Shown: one piece after another, positions 15,215-24,759 of the stretch
How the letters are laid out: each line of letters opens with the position of its first letter
Position numbering within the stretch: position 1 is the first letter of the stretch
Origin: DAOTVS01 sp034436375
Lineage (GTDB): Bacteria > Chloroflexota > Anaerolineae > SpSt-313
Assembly (NCBI GenBank): GCA_034436375.1
Contig: DAOTVS010000354.1
Span: forward strand, 1 to 38,910
Reading direction: 5' to 3'
Length of the DNA: 38,910 nt
Position numbers and translations under genes: made by a program
The notes under the pieces: generated by a model
Told to the model about the DNA's origin: nothing
What the model saw: only the letters and a program-made list of their open reading frames with translations
Database searches by the model: none

Positions 15215-16327
15215 CTGTCTATCAAGCAAGCCCTGCAGATCGTGCTCAGGACGGCCCTGGTGGTAGGAACGCTGTTGTCTCTCTACCTGCTGTTCCTGCT
15301 GCGCCACCTGGTACTGACCCTGTTCCTGGCGATTGTTTTTGCCTCAGCGCTCCGCCCTCTTGCCATCCGCATTCAGCGGCAGTGGCATCTCTCGCGCGGG
15401 GTGGCGGTGTTAGCGCTCTATGGCGTTGCCATCGTTGGTGTGGTGTTTGGGGTGGCGTTGCTCGTGCCTTCCTTTGCCGGCAGTGTGACAGATCTTGTCA
15501 GCCGCTCGCACGATGTGTATGGGCGCTGGTACGAGCTGGCCGTTTCCCTGCGGGGCGACGCCAATCAACGACTGAACATCACCCTGCCCATGCCTCCGCC
15601 CCAGCCTCAGGCTGACGCCTGGCTCGCCGGGGTCATCGCCGCTGCCGGGCGCGCTGCCCCCGGCCTGGTTATGAGAGCGGCCACACTCCTGGGGCAGGTC
15701 TTGCTGGGTATGCTGATGGCCTACTATTGGATCGAGGCGCGCGACGACCTGCTGGGCTTTGGCGCTCGCCTGTTTCATGGTGAGCAGCGGGCCCGTTTCT
15801 TGATGGCCTTTGATGAGGTCGAGCAGGTGTTGGGGGCCTACATGGGGGGGCAAATCATCCTCTCGCTGATCATTGCGGGGGCTTCTCTGCTGGCCTTCGT
15901 AGCGTTGGGGTTGCCGCATCCCGAGGTGTTGGCCCTGATCTCGGGCCTGTTGCACATGTTGCCGCTGGTGGGCGCTGTACTCGGCGTGGTGCCCGCCGTC
16001 GTAGTGGCAGTTGCGATCTCTCCGGTCAAGGGCCTGCTCACGGTGCTCATCGTGGTGGTGATCCACCAGGTCGAGAACAGCTTTGTGGCGCCACGGGTGC
16101 TGGAGAAACAGATGGGCCTCAGCCCGCTCCTGACCGTCGTCGCCCTGACGGCGGGCATTATCCTGGGTGGGTTCGTGGGCGCGCTCTGCGCGCTCCCGCT
16201 GGTAGGGGCAGTGTCGATACTGGCGCGCCACTTTTTGTTTCGCCCTGTCTTGGCAGCCCGTGCAGCGCAGACAGAGCCGACGGAGGTGGAGCCGGTCACC
16301 GGCGATTCAGAACAGGCGTGGGAATAA
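15215..16327 (+). CDS. AI-2E family transporter (permease), copy 1
   Basis: A polytopic membrane protein of the AI-2E/UPF0118 family, about 370 aa with 7-8 hydrophobic segments. The conserved C-terminal pattern is present: GAYMGGQIILSLIIAGA, a GLLHMLPLVGAVLGVVPA segment and HQVENSFVAPRVLEKQMGL. Known members export autoinducer-2 or act as Na+(Li+)/H+ antiporters; substrate is unknown here. AAGGAGGG (15202-15209) points to a CTG start at 15215, giving an N-terminus beginning MSIKQAL. The nearest conventional in-frame start is GTG 15164, with a weaker purine stretch, adding 17 charged residues. The gene is divergent from trpS with overlapping control regions. Confidence 0.85.
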   Translation: MSIKQALQIVLRTALVVGTLLSLYLLFLLRHLVLTLFLAIVFASALRPLAIRIQRQWHLSRGVAVLALYGVAIVGVVFGVALLVPSFAGSVTDLVSRSHDVYGRWYELAVSLRGDANQRLNITLPMPPPQPQADAWLAGVIAAAGRAAPGLVMRAATLLGQVLLGMLMAYYWIEARDDLLGFGARLFHGEQRARFLMAFDEVEQVLGAYMGGQIILSLIIAGASLLAFVALGLPHPEVLALISGLLHMLPLVGAVLGVVPAVVVAVAISPVKGLLTVLIVVVIHQVENSFVAPRVLEKQMGLSPLLTVVALTAGIILGGFVGALCALPLVGAVSILARHFLFRPVLAARAAQTEPTEVEPVTGDSEQAWE

Positions 16328-16788
16328 CGGCGGTTTGAAGACGGTCCTGGGGCAGGGGCATCGTATCGACTCGCTCTGGCCTACTTGCCTGCCTCATCAA
16401 TACCTGGCCTGGCTTATCCATACACCCCATGCTCGCTACCGGCCAGGTCCGGCGCGCAGCCACATCTACACATCAATGGTACATTAGCCACATTGCCCCA
16501 GGACCGTTTTCTATTGTCATTCAGCAAGATTCGTGCCACGGTCGTGCCTGGGGGGACTGCTGCGCCACAGTTTACCTTAAAAAAACGTGCAACTGCTCAA
16601 GCTGCTGGAGGATGGGGGGCGACTCAGCGGGCGCCTTCTGGCACGTATATTGCTCGCCCGCCGCGTAGCGGACTCTCATGCGGCCCCAGCAGGGCCCGCG
16701 TGAGGACCCCGCAGCGCAACTGGGAGTCGCCTGTCACAGCACAACGCTCCGCCTTGCCCTCCCGGTGCATTCACAACAGAGGTATGAC
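16328..16788. other. 460-bp gap without a convincing gene
   Basis: Reading frames here lack homologous-looking motifs and good start sites. The middle part (about 16440-16590) is less GC-rich than its surroundings and contains an A-run (16577-16583). No clear -35/-10 pair was found. A hairpin lies near its right end (16675-16704). It probably holds the control region of the 314-aa gene that follows. Confidence 0.5.
16675..16704 (+). other. Hairpin upstream of the 314-aa gene
   Basis: A 13-position stem (9 pairs including one T-G, one C-C mismatch, 3 pairs) closes an AGCA loop. It lies about 85 nt upstream of the ATG at 16789. The role is unknown; it could be leader structure. Confidence 0.4.
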
Positions 16789-17733
16789 ATGATAAGGAGA
16801 GTACCGCCCCCTCGTTACCAGAGCAGCGAAGGGCGCCTGGTGGACTATGTGGCGCAGTTTGAAGCGACGGTCGCCCTGCCGACCAATCTTTGGTCTTTCA
16901 AGCTACAAAAGACCTATATTCCCTGGGATACGTGGGACGCTTTTATGGAGGGCGGGGCCCCCCGTATGCCTTCGACCCCTCCCAACTACCCGAGTGGCAC
17001 CTTTGCCCTCAAGACACTGCCCAAAGAGCACGAGCGGACGCTCGAGGATGTGACGGCTCGCATCCTTCGAGAGACGGACGTGGTTGACAAAGAGGGCTGG
17101 ACCTTTGACGCCTATCAGCGGCATTTCCGCTTCCTGGCGCCGGCGGCGATCGATGCCTTGAACGACATCCTGCCGTGGTTGCAGGACCCTGCGGCCTACC
17201 ATTGGGATACCATCAAGAATATCCTGGTGGATTATGGGCAGACCTCGGCGCTGGATTACCCGCGGCTGAGTGATCCGGCCTACTTTGAGGCGCGTCGCCA
17301 GGATGCGATCAACCTGTGGCAGATGGTCGATTGCGTGTCGCAGACCCTGGCTGCCAAGTGGGAGCTGGCTTTCGGCGAGTGCTATGGCGACCCCAACCCC
17401 GACGATTTCCGCCTGCCGAATCTGGATGAGGCAGTCGAAGTGAGCGGCTGGATGCTCAATCACTTCCCAAGCCTGCGTGAGGGTGAGATACCCCTGTCTT
17501 TCGATCGCTTTGTTGACCTGCACCGCGTGCAAATGCAGCCGCAAGAGTTTGCGCCCAATGTGCAGGAGCTGGCCGATCGCTTTGGCAGCGCGGCGATGCC
17601 CGATCTCCTGGGCCAGGTGTGGAGCGACCGCTACGGCTATGATGCCCTGCTCGCCGACCTGGAGCAGTCCTTGGCTTCGCCCGATCAGCTGATTGGGCTG
17701 GGGTGGCTCTACCCCGAGCGGGCTATGCGCTGA
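16789..17733 (+). CDS. Protein of unknown function, 314 aa
   Basis: I do not recognise this protein. It is soluble, rich in Trp, Asp and Pro, with predicted helices separated by short loops (for example NLWSFKLQKTYIPWDTWDAF near the N-terminus and LPNLDEAVEVSGWMLNHF later). No catalytic motif, signal peptide or membrane helix is seen. ATG 16789 is chosen because GAGGT lies 6 nt upstream; the frame is open to 16678 but without a better start. Codon use matches the surrounding genes. It is followed after 144 nt by the PRC-barrel gene. Confidence 0.7.
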   Translation: MIRRVPPPRYQSSEGRLVDYVAQFEATVALPTNLWSFKLQKTYIPWDTWDAFMEGGAPRMPSTPPNYPSGTFALKTLPKEHERTLEDVTARILRETDVVDKEGWTFDAYQRHFRFLAPAAIDALNDILPWLQDPAAYHWDTIKNILVDYGQTSALDYPRLSDPAYFEARRQDAINLWQMVDCVSQTLAAKWELAFGECYGDPNPDDFRLPNLDEAVEVSGWMLNHFPSLREGEIPLSFDRFVDLHRVQMQPQEFAPNVQELADRFGSAAMPDLLGQVWSDRYGYDALLADLEQSLASPDQLIGLGWLYPERAMR

Positions 17734-17877
17734 TGTGAGTGAACTGACTGCACCGGCATGGGGCCGGGTAACCGCCAAGCCAGGCAGGCCTGTGGCATGC
17801 TAGTTGCTGGCACCTGTTGCGAGTGACGGGCCGGCGCTGCAGGCTGGGGCGCGCGGTGCGCAAGGAGTGACCGATTC

Positions 17878-18510
17878 ATGGATGTGGACATTGACATCGG
17901 GGCCAGGGTTTCGTCGTCAGATGGGCAGGATGTGGGCACGGTCTCGGGCGTGATCATGGACCCGGACCGTAAGGCGGTGATCGGCCTGGTGGTGCGACAA
18001 GGTGACCTTTTCAATGTCGATCGGGTTGTACCCATTGAGATGGTCGCTGGCATCCAGGATCACCGTGTCACGCTCACCATTTCGGGCGCTGAGGTCGATG
18101 ACCAGCCCCTTCTGAATGAGCGTGCTTACGTGCCTCTGGCGCCTGACGGCGAAGCGACCCCGCATGTGTGGACCCCATACCCCGCGGTACCCATGTCGCC
18201 GATGCTTAACCCCGCCTGGAATGCGCCTCCCGTGGTGGAGGAGGAGTGGCGCGAGGTGCCCCCCGAGGACCTGGTGCTGCGTGAAGGCTTACCGGTGTGG
18301 GCCGCCGATCGTGAGCTCGTCGGCAGGGTGGATGAGTTGGTGGAAGATGCTCAGACTCATCGGGTGGAGGCCATTGTCGTGCGTGGCGTGCGCGGCACCA
18401 GGCACGACAAGGCTATCCCGGTGCAATGGATAGTGAGGAGCGATGAGGATACCGGTATCACGTTGGCGGTCGACGCTGGCGCCGTGGAGCAATTACCCGA
18501 CTATCACTAG
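17878..18510 (+). CDS. Tandem PRC-barrel domain protein
   Basis: A 210-aa protein with two PRC-barrel-like beta domains. The first, about 4-80, contains GARVSSSDGQDVGTVSGVIM; the second, about 132-205, contains ELVGRVDELVEDAQTHRVEA. Such domains occur in RimM and photosynthetic reaction centre H subunits and in many stress-related proteins, binding RNA, protein or phosphate groups. The linker of about 50 residues is Pro-rich (TPYPAVPMSPM). AAGGAG precedes the ATG. Its end is overlapped by 68 nt by the next gene in another frame. The specific role is unknown. Confidence 0.82.
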   Translation: MDVDIDIGARVSSSDGQDVGTVSGVIMDPDRKAVIGLVVRQGDLFNVDRVVPIEMVAGIQDHRVTLTISGAEVDDQPLLNERAYVPLAPDGEATPHVWTPYPAVPMSPMLNPAWNAPPVVEEEWREVPPEDLVLREGLPVWAADRELVGRVDELVEDAQTHRVEAIVVRGVRGTRHDKAIPVQWIVRSDEDTGITLAVDAGAVEQLPDYH

Positions 18511-19417
18511 CCTGCCGCCCCAGGCGGCTCCCTATCCGAGCACGGCGCTGGCCGAGGGTTGGTCTGGGTGGGAGGCTCGCCTGGGCGCGGGGCAGCTTTC
18601 TGAGGCTGAGAAGCCAGCTCCCATCCAGCCCGAGATCTGTGCGCGGGGGATGGTCGATCTCTCTGCCGAGAGCGGCTTACCGCTCTGGCTCGACCTGGAG
18701 CATGATCGGCTGGTGTTGATGCAGCCTGCCCAGCAGCTCGAGGCCGGCAACTGGCTGCCCGGCATGCAGGCCAGTGCAGGAGCCAACTACTGGCTCTTTC
18801 CCGATGTGGCGTTGCCTACCGATGTGGGCGTCTTTGCCGAATATGGAGTGCGCCATAACTTGCTACTGATCCCGCCGCGCGAGCCGGGTGGGGAGTATAC
18901 GCGGGTCGACGCCCATGCCCTGGCCCTGCCCGACGGCGCCCGTTGTGGCGAGGCCTATGGTGTGGTATATGGCCAGGTGATTTTCCTCTTGCAGCAGCAG
19001 CCCCTCGGCCCGGGCCCAGTGCCGGTGGGGCCTGCAGCAAGCGTTGTGCGTTGGCTGGCGGCCCAAACCGGTGACAAGATCCTGGTGCCCCCCGAAACGG
19101 ATGGCCTGGCTATCGTCAACACGGGGGAGCAGCCGCTCGTGCTCTCGAACCTGGCAGCCAGCGCGGCCCTGCCGGTGGCCCAGCCCTATGAGGGGAGCGA
19201 GGATGCTTACCAGGTCTGCGAGCACCAGGGGCGGCCGCGGGTGCAGGCCGATGAGCGCTATCGTGGCCCACGGCCGGCGATCTACCACTCCACGCCTACC
19301 TCGGCGCCCGCGTTAGGGCTGGTGGAGGACGTCCCTCTCTATAGCGCCTTTGTCCACGATCCGGAGCAATTCCACTGGCTGGTGGTGGGCGCACCTGCCG
19401 TTACTGGCGTGAGCTGA
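18443..19417 (+). CDS. Protein of unknown function, beta-rich, up to 324 aa
   Basis: I do not recognise this protein. It is Pro/Gly-rich, predicted mostly beta, with no membrane helix. The ATG at 18443 lies inside the PRC-barrel gene and gives a 68-nt overlap, an unusually long one; the first ~65 residues are low-complexity and may not be translated. The next in-frame ATG is 18650, giving 255 aa beginning MVDLSAESGL, but without a Shine-Dalgarno. The C-terminal stop shares one base with the UDG start (TGATG), implying coupling. The body is genuine by codon use. Confidence 0.6.
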   Translation: MRIPVSRWRSTLAPWSNYPTITSLPPQAAPYPSTALAEGWSGWEARLGAGQLSEAEKPAPIQPEICARGMVDLSAESGLPLWLDLEHDRLVLMQPAQQLEAGNWLPGMQASAGANYWLFPDVALPTDVGVFAEYGVRHNLLLIPPREPGGEYTRVDAHALALPDGARCGEAYGVVYGQVIFLLQQQPLGPGPVPVGPAASVVRWLAAQTGDKILVPPETDGLAIVNTGEQPLVLSNLAASAALPVAQPYEGSEDAYQVCEHQGRPRVQADERYRGPRPAIYHSTPTSAPALGLVEDVPLYSAFVHDPEQFHWLVVGAPAVTGVS

Positions 19418-20016
19418 TGGCGATGGAGTGGGCGCACCCGGCGGAGGTGGAAGTGCATCTGCAGGCACTGGTCGCCGAGATTGTCGTCTGCACCCAATGC
19501 CCGTTGGGCTTTTCCCGGCGCAATGCAGTGCCAGGCGAGGGGCCGCCGGGGGCGCAATTGTTTATCGTCGGCGAGGCGCCTGGGGCCAGCGAGGATGCCA
19601 GCGGCCTGCCGTTTGTGGGCGCTTCGGGCCGCTTGCTGCGCCGCGAGCTGGCAGCAGTTGGCCTGGATCCCAAAGCGATCTTTATCACCAGTGTCGTCAA
19701 GTGCCGACCCCCGGGAAATCGGCAGCCCCGTATCGATGAGGTCAGCACCTGTACCAGCCTCTACCTGGCCCGGCAGATTGCGTTGCAGCAGCCCAGGGCC
19801 CTGGTGGCCCTGGGCTCCGTGGCAGCCGGGGCGCTGTTGGCCGGTGAGGTCAAGATAACCCGTGAGCACGGCACCTGGCGCCAGGACTATGACCTGACGC
19901 CGCAGACCCTGCCGGTCTACTTGTGCTACCACCCGGCAGCGGCTCTGCGCAACGAGCGCTGGCGCGTGGAGTTCCGAGAGGACCTGCAGCGCCTGGCGGA
20001 GTATCTGCGCCCATAG
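19417..20016 (+). CDS. Uracil-DNA glycosylase, family 4 (Fe-S)
   Basis: Removes uracil from DNA as the first step of base excision repair. Residues 52-60 (GEAPGASED) are motif A of the family-4 enzymes, and HPAA at 172-175 is motif B. Four cysteines (25, 28, 96 in VKCRPPG, and 112) match the [4Fe-4S] ligands. The 199-aa length is typical. Family 4 is common in thermophiles, Actinobacteria and Chloroflexota. The ATG overlaps the preceding stop by one base. A second ATG at 19423 is possible. There is no obvious functional link to the upstream unknown genes. Confidence 0.9.
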   Translation: MAMEWAHPAEVEVHLQALVAEIVVCTQCPLGFSRRNAVPGEGPPGAQLFIVGEAPGASEDASGLPFVGASGRLLRRELAAVGLDPKAIFITSVVKCRPPGNRQPRIDEVSTCTSLYLARQIALQQPRALVALGSVAAGALLAGEVKITREHGTWRQDYDLTPQTLPVYLCYHPAAALRNERWRVEFREDLQRLAEYLRP

Positions 20017-20130
20017 GCGGCACAGGTTTGGTGTGTACGATCGATCAACCGGAAGCGCGGGTTGGCAGCCGGCCGGACCCGTGATCATGATGACAGATGG
20101 GTAATCGTCAAGAGGGGTAAGGAGGATTAG

Positions 20131-20511
20131 ATGACAACCGACGAATTCGTCCGCAAAGTGCAGGAGCGCCTGGGCATGGCCACCGAAGCCGAGGCAATGG
20201 CTGCCTCCAAGTCGGTGTTGGCGGCTACGGCCGACCGCATCACCCAGCCCGAGGCCAAAGATCTGGCTAGCCAGCTGCCGAAGGAGCTGGGGGACCTGGT
20301 CAGGGGCCGCGGTGGCCCGGTGCAAAAGATGGATGCGGAGACCTTTATCCATCGCATCCAGAGTGACCTGGACCTGGCAAATGAAGAGCAGGCCAGCGAG
20401 GTGACGCAAGCCGTCTTCTCGGTGCTCAAGGAGGCGGTGAGCGAGGGCGAGTGGGAGGATGTGGTCAGCCAGCTGCCGCGCGAGTTGCAGACCATGTTCG
20501 TGATCTCCTGA
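20131..20511 (+). CDS. DUF2267 family protein
   Basis: A 126-aa all-helical soluble protein made of two similar halves, a DUF2267 hallmark: TTDEFVRKVQERLGMA... and DAETFIHRIQSDLDLA... each followed by a helix and a QLPKEL/QLPREL turn. The function of the family is not established; members often sit near stress or redox genes. The start ATG follows AAGGAGG. A gap of 114 nt separates it from the UDG gene, with no strong promoter visible. A long inverted repeat lies directly downstream. Confidence 0.85.
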   Translation: MTTDEFVRKVQERLGMATEAEAMAASKSVLAATADRITQPEAKDLASQLPKELGDLVRGRGGPVQKMDAETFIHRIQSDLDLANEEQASEVTQAVFSVLKEAVSEGEWEDVVSQLPRELQTMFVIS

Positions 20512-20523
20512 GCATTTCCTTGA

Positions 20524-20591
20524 GGGGAATTGGGGGCTGAGATGGGTTGCAGCGCGCCCCACACACAACCCATTTCAGACCCCAATTCCCC
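20524..20591. terminator. Inverted-repeat terminator after the DUF2267 gene
   Basis: Arms 20524-20549 and 20566-20591 are 26 nt with two mismatches, enclosing a 16-nt loop. It ends 26 nt before the next promoter. No U-run follows, unlike classic Rho-independent terminators. Confidence 0.7.
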
Positions 20592-20617
20592 CTGGGTCCA
20601 TACCCCCTCCCAATTCC

Positions 20618-20646
20618 TTGACATTTGCCTCGATGTATTGTATCTT
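20618..20646 (+). promoter_or_regulatory. Promoter of the moxR operon
   Basis: TTGACA (20618-20623), a 17-nt spacer and TATCTT (20641-20646). Transcription should start near 20653, leaving a leader of about 75 nt before the moxR ATG. Confidence 0.75.
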
Positions 20647-20728
20647 ATGCAGCGGTACTGCCGGCGAGGCCTTGGCCCGGCAGACCATCGCCGAGCAGCT
20701 GCCTGTCTCGATGCAAGGAGTCAGGGTC

Positions 20729-21685
<957 letters not shown>

Positions 21686-21698
21686 GGAGAGAATACAC

Positions 21699-23441
21699 CT
21701 GTCTCCGGACCTTGTTCTGTTGCATGCGCCGAGCGTCTATGATTTCCGTGGGCAGTCGATCCTCTACGGCCCGGTGAGCGACCTGGTGCCGTCGACGCCG
21801 GTGTTCGAGATGTACCCCATCGGGTTTACAACCATTGCGGAGTACCTGGAGCGTCAAGGCTGGCGGGTACGGATCATCAACCTGGCGCTCCGTATGCTGC
21901 GCGATGCGCACTTTGACGTCGAGGCCGTCTTGCGCCGGCTGCACCCGCGGGCTTTTGGCATTGACCTGCATTGGCTGCCGCATGCCCATGGTGCCCTGGC
22001 CGTGGCTGAACTGGTCAAGCGGCTTCATCCCGATACGCCGGTCATTCTGGGCGGCTTCTCCTCGACTTATTACTACGAGGAGTTGCTGCACCTGCCTTAT
22101 GTGGATTATGTGGTGCGCGGCGACTCGTCCGAGGAGCCCATGCGCCAGTTGATGGAGTGCATTCGAGCCGGCTGTGAGCCGGTGGATGTGCCCAATGTGG
22201 CGTGGCGCACACGCGATGGCGCGGTTCAGGCTAACCCCATGACCTATGTGCCTGCCGGCATCGATGAGGTGGCGCTGGACTATGGCTATGTCGTCCGCTC
22301 TGTGGCAACTTATCGTGACCTGCTGAGCACGGTTCCCTTCCACAACTGGCTGGACTATCCGATCACGGCGGCCTTGAGCGTGCGTGGCTGCACGCGGAGT
22401 TGCGTGACCTGTGGCGGCTCGGCCTATACTTTCCGGCATGTCTATGGGCGGCAGTGTCCGGCGTTCCGCAGCCCGGAAAAGCTGGCGGAGGATGTGCGGC
22501 ACATCGCCCGCTTTATCAACGGGCCCATCTTTATCCTCGGCGACCTGCGCCAGGCGGGCGATGATTATGCGCGGCGCTTCCTGGATGCGGTACGTGGCTA
22601 TGCGGGCCCGGTGATCGTGGAACTCTTCGGCCCGGCTTCGGCGGAGTATCTCCGCCAGGTCAAGCAGGCACTGCCCAATTTTACCCTGGAGGTCTCCCTG
22701 GAGTCGCATGACCCGGCAGTGCGGCGCGCTTTTGGCAAGAGCTATGGCAATGAGGCGATCGAGGAGACGCTGCGTGCTGCGCTGGAGGCCGGCTGCCAGC
22801 GCCTCGATGTGTTCTTTATGATCGGGCTGCCGCAGCAGACTTTTGAGTCGGTCCTGGCCACGGTGGACTATTGTGGAGACCTGCTGGATCGCCTGGAGCC
22901 ATGGGCCCAGGGGCGGCTCTTCCCGTTTATCTCGCCTCTGGCGCCCTTTGTCGATCCGGGCAGCGCCGTGTTCGAGCAGCCGGAGCGCTATGGCTATCGT
23001 TTCTTTGCGCGTACACTGGAGGAGCACCGCCGCGCCCTGGTACAGCCGAGCTGGAAGTATGTGCTCAATTATGAAACCCAATGGATGACGCGCGATGAGA
23101 TTGTCGCATCGACCTATGAGGCGGGTCTGCGCCTGAACAGGCTCAAGGCCCGGCATGGCCTGATCACGGCCGCCCAGGCCGAGGCAACCGAAGCGCGCAT
23201 CAAGATGGCTATCGCTCTGAGTGCGCAGATCGATGCCGTGATGACCCTGCCGGAAGGGGCCGAGCGCCAGGCACGGCTGCGAGCGCTCAAGCCATTGGTG
23301 GACCAGGCTAACATGTCCACGGTCTGTGATAAGCGCGAGCTTGAGCTGCCCGTGAGCTTTCTGAAGCTGAATATTCCCCGGGCCGCCTGGTACTTTATCA
23401 AGGGCGAAGCGCGTCGTTGGCTGGGGCGCCGCACCGCGTGA
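21699..23441 (+). CDS. B12-binding domain / radical SAM protein (Ta0216-like family)
   Basis: A 580-aa protein with an N-terminal Rossmann-like cobalamin-binding domain (about 1-190; contains GPVSDLVPSTPVFEMYPIGF and GIDLHWLPHAHGALAVAE) and a radical-SAM domain with RGCTRSCVTC, where Cys231, Cys235 and Cys238 form the CxxxCxxC [4Fe-4S] motif. This architecture is found in cobalamin-dependent radical-SAM enzymes, often methyltransferases or ring-contracting enzymes. The sequence looks like the uncharacterised TIGR04190 (Ta0216) group; I am moderately sure. The start is probably CTG 21699 behind AGGGAGA, 14 nt after moxR. The alternative GTG 21669 overlaps moxR and has no Shine-Dalgarno. Substrate unknown. 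Confidence 0.85.
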   Translation: MSPDLVLLHAPSVYDFRGQSILYGPVSDLVPSTPVFEMYPIGFTTIAEYLERQGWRVRIINLALRMLRDAHFDVEAVLRRLHPRAFGIDLHWLPHAHGALAVAELVKRLHPDTPVILGGFSSTYYYEELLHLPYVDYVVRGDSSEEPMRQLMECIRAGCEPVDVPNVAWRTRDGAVQANPMTYVPAGIDEVALDYGYVVRSVATYRDLLSTVPFHNWLDYPITAALSVRGCTRSCVTCGGSAYTFRHVYGRQCPAFRSPEKLAEDVRHIARFINGPIFILGDLRQAGDDYARRFLDAVRGYAGPVIVELFGPASAEYLRQVKQALPNFTLEVSLESHDPAVRRAFGKSYGNEAIEETLRAALEAGCQRLDVFFMIGLPQQTFESVLATVDYCGDLLDRLEPWAQGRLFPFISPLAPFVDPGSAVFEQPERYGYRFFARTLEEHRRALVQPSWKYVLNYETQWMTRDEIVASTYEAGLRLNRLKARHGLITAAQAEATEARIKMAIALSAQIDAVMTLPEGAERQARLRALKPLVDQANMSTVCDKRELELPVSFLKLNIPRAAWYFIKGEARRWLGRRTA

Positions 23442-23471
23442 GCGATTGATGTCGAGTGCGGAGGCATAGCT

Positions 23472-24749
23472 GTGAAACGCAGCATCCCCGTCCTGGCGTT
23501 GTTAGTGCTGGCCATGATCGAGGCGGTCGCGACGGGGCGGCCGATTTTCTACAACCTGGCCAGTTCGCTCCTGGCTATCGTCGTGCTGGCCTACCTTTGG
23601 GCCTGGTACAACGTCTGCTGGATAGCGCTCGAGCGGCACACGATCTCGGAGCGCACCCAGGTGGGCAAGGCGGCGGAGGAGCGCTTTGTGGTGCGCAATG
23701 TGGGCCCATTCGGCAAGCAGTGGCTCGAGGTGCTCGATCATTCGGAGCTGCCCGGGCATCACGCCAGCATGGTCGTCAATAGCCTGCCTGCCGGGCGTGA
23801 CCGCGGTTGGTCTGTGCGCACGATTTGCCAGCAGCGGGGCCGTTTCCGGCTGGGGCCTTTGACTGTGGCCAGCGGCGACCCGTTTGGGCTTTTTACCCAC
23901 CGGCGCCAGGTGCCGCTCACCGGAAGCATTCTGGTCTACCCCCTGGCTGTCGATCTGCCTCATTTCGGCTCGGAGAGCGGCCAGGTGACCGGAGGGGGAA
24001 GGCTCTACCGGCGGACTCACTATGTGACCAGCAATGTCGCCAGCGTGCGCGACTATTACCCTGGCGACACGTTCAATCGCATCCACTGGCCTTCGACCGC
24101 CCGGACGGGCAGATTGGTCGTTAAGGAATTTGAGCTCGATCCGATGGCGGAGGTCTGGCTCTTTGCCGATATGGAGGCAGCCGTGCAGGCCGTGCTGCCG
24201 CCCGGTTTATCTCCGGCGGCAGCCTATGGTGACTTGCCCATTTTGCCGGCCCACCCTCTGGCTTCGCTCCACCCTTCGACCGAAGAGTATGTGGTGGCTG
24301 TGGCGGCATCGCTGGCCAGGTACTATTTGGGCCGCAATCGGGCGGTGGGATTGCTCATGCAGGGGCGGGAGCGCGAATTGGTGCTGCCCGACCGGGGCGA
24401 GCGACAGATGGTTAAGCTCTACGAATCGCTCGCCGTTGTTCGGGCTCAGGGGCAGGTCAACATGGCCCAGCTTTTGGCCGCCGAGGCCTCATCGTTTGGC
24501 CGCAACAGTGTGGTGGTTGTGATTACCCCTTCGACCGATGACCCCTGGGTGAGGGTGCTGCGCGATTTGGGCCAGCGGGGCGTACACGGTATCGCTGTTG
24601 TCATCGATCCCCAAGGTTTCGGATCCTCGCGTGAGGCCGGCGGCATCATGCAAGCCCTGGCAGAAAGCGGCATTCCAGGATATCGTGTGCGGCAGGGCGA
24701 CTCGCTGGTGGCTGCGCTTGCAGGCCCCCTGCCGGCGCCTGGATCGTGA
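23472..24749 (+). CDS. DUF58 domain protein (MoxR partner)
   Basis: A 425-aa protein with one or two N-terminal membrane helices (about 5-45) and a cytoplasmic DUF58/vWA-like domain. SGDPFGLFTHRR and RDYYPGDTFNRIHWPSTART (about 198-217) are signature DUF58 motifs. DUF58 proteins accompany MoxR ATPases in operons tied to membrane protein complexes. GTG 23472 begins MKRSIPVLALLVLAM; no ATG is better placed. It follows the radical-SAM gene by 30 nt. The C-terminal half is unusually long, ending in a Rossmann-like segment (VVVVITPSTDDPWVRVL). Confidence 0.88.
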   Translation: MKRSIPVLALLVLAMIEAVATGRPIFYNLASSLLAIVVLAYLWAWYNVCWIALERHTISERTQVGKAAEERFVVRNVGPFGKQWLEVLDHSELPGHHASMVVNSLPAGRDRGWSVRTICQQRGRFRLGPLTVASGDPFGLFTHRRQVPLTGSILVYPLAVDLPHFGSESGQVTGGGRLYRRTHYVTSNVASVRDYYPGDTFNRIHWPSTARTGRLVVKEFELDPMAEVWLFADMEAAVQAVLPPGLSPAAAYGDLPILPAHPLASLHPSTEEYVVAVAASLARYYLGRNRAVGLLMQGRERELVLPDRGERQMVKLYESLAVVRAQGQVNMAQLLAAEASSFGRNSVVVVITPSTDDPWVRVLRDLGQRGVHGIAVVIDPQGFGSSREAGGIMQALAESGIPGYRVRQGDSLVAALAGPLPAPGS

Positions 24750-24759
24750 GGTAGGTGCA

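Noticed and set aside
16385..16792. Open frame of 135 codons in the 460-bp gap
   Set aside because: No motif, poor start context, and it overlaps the next gene's start.
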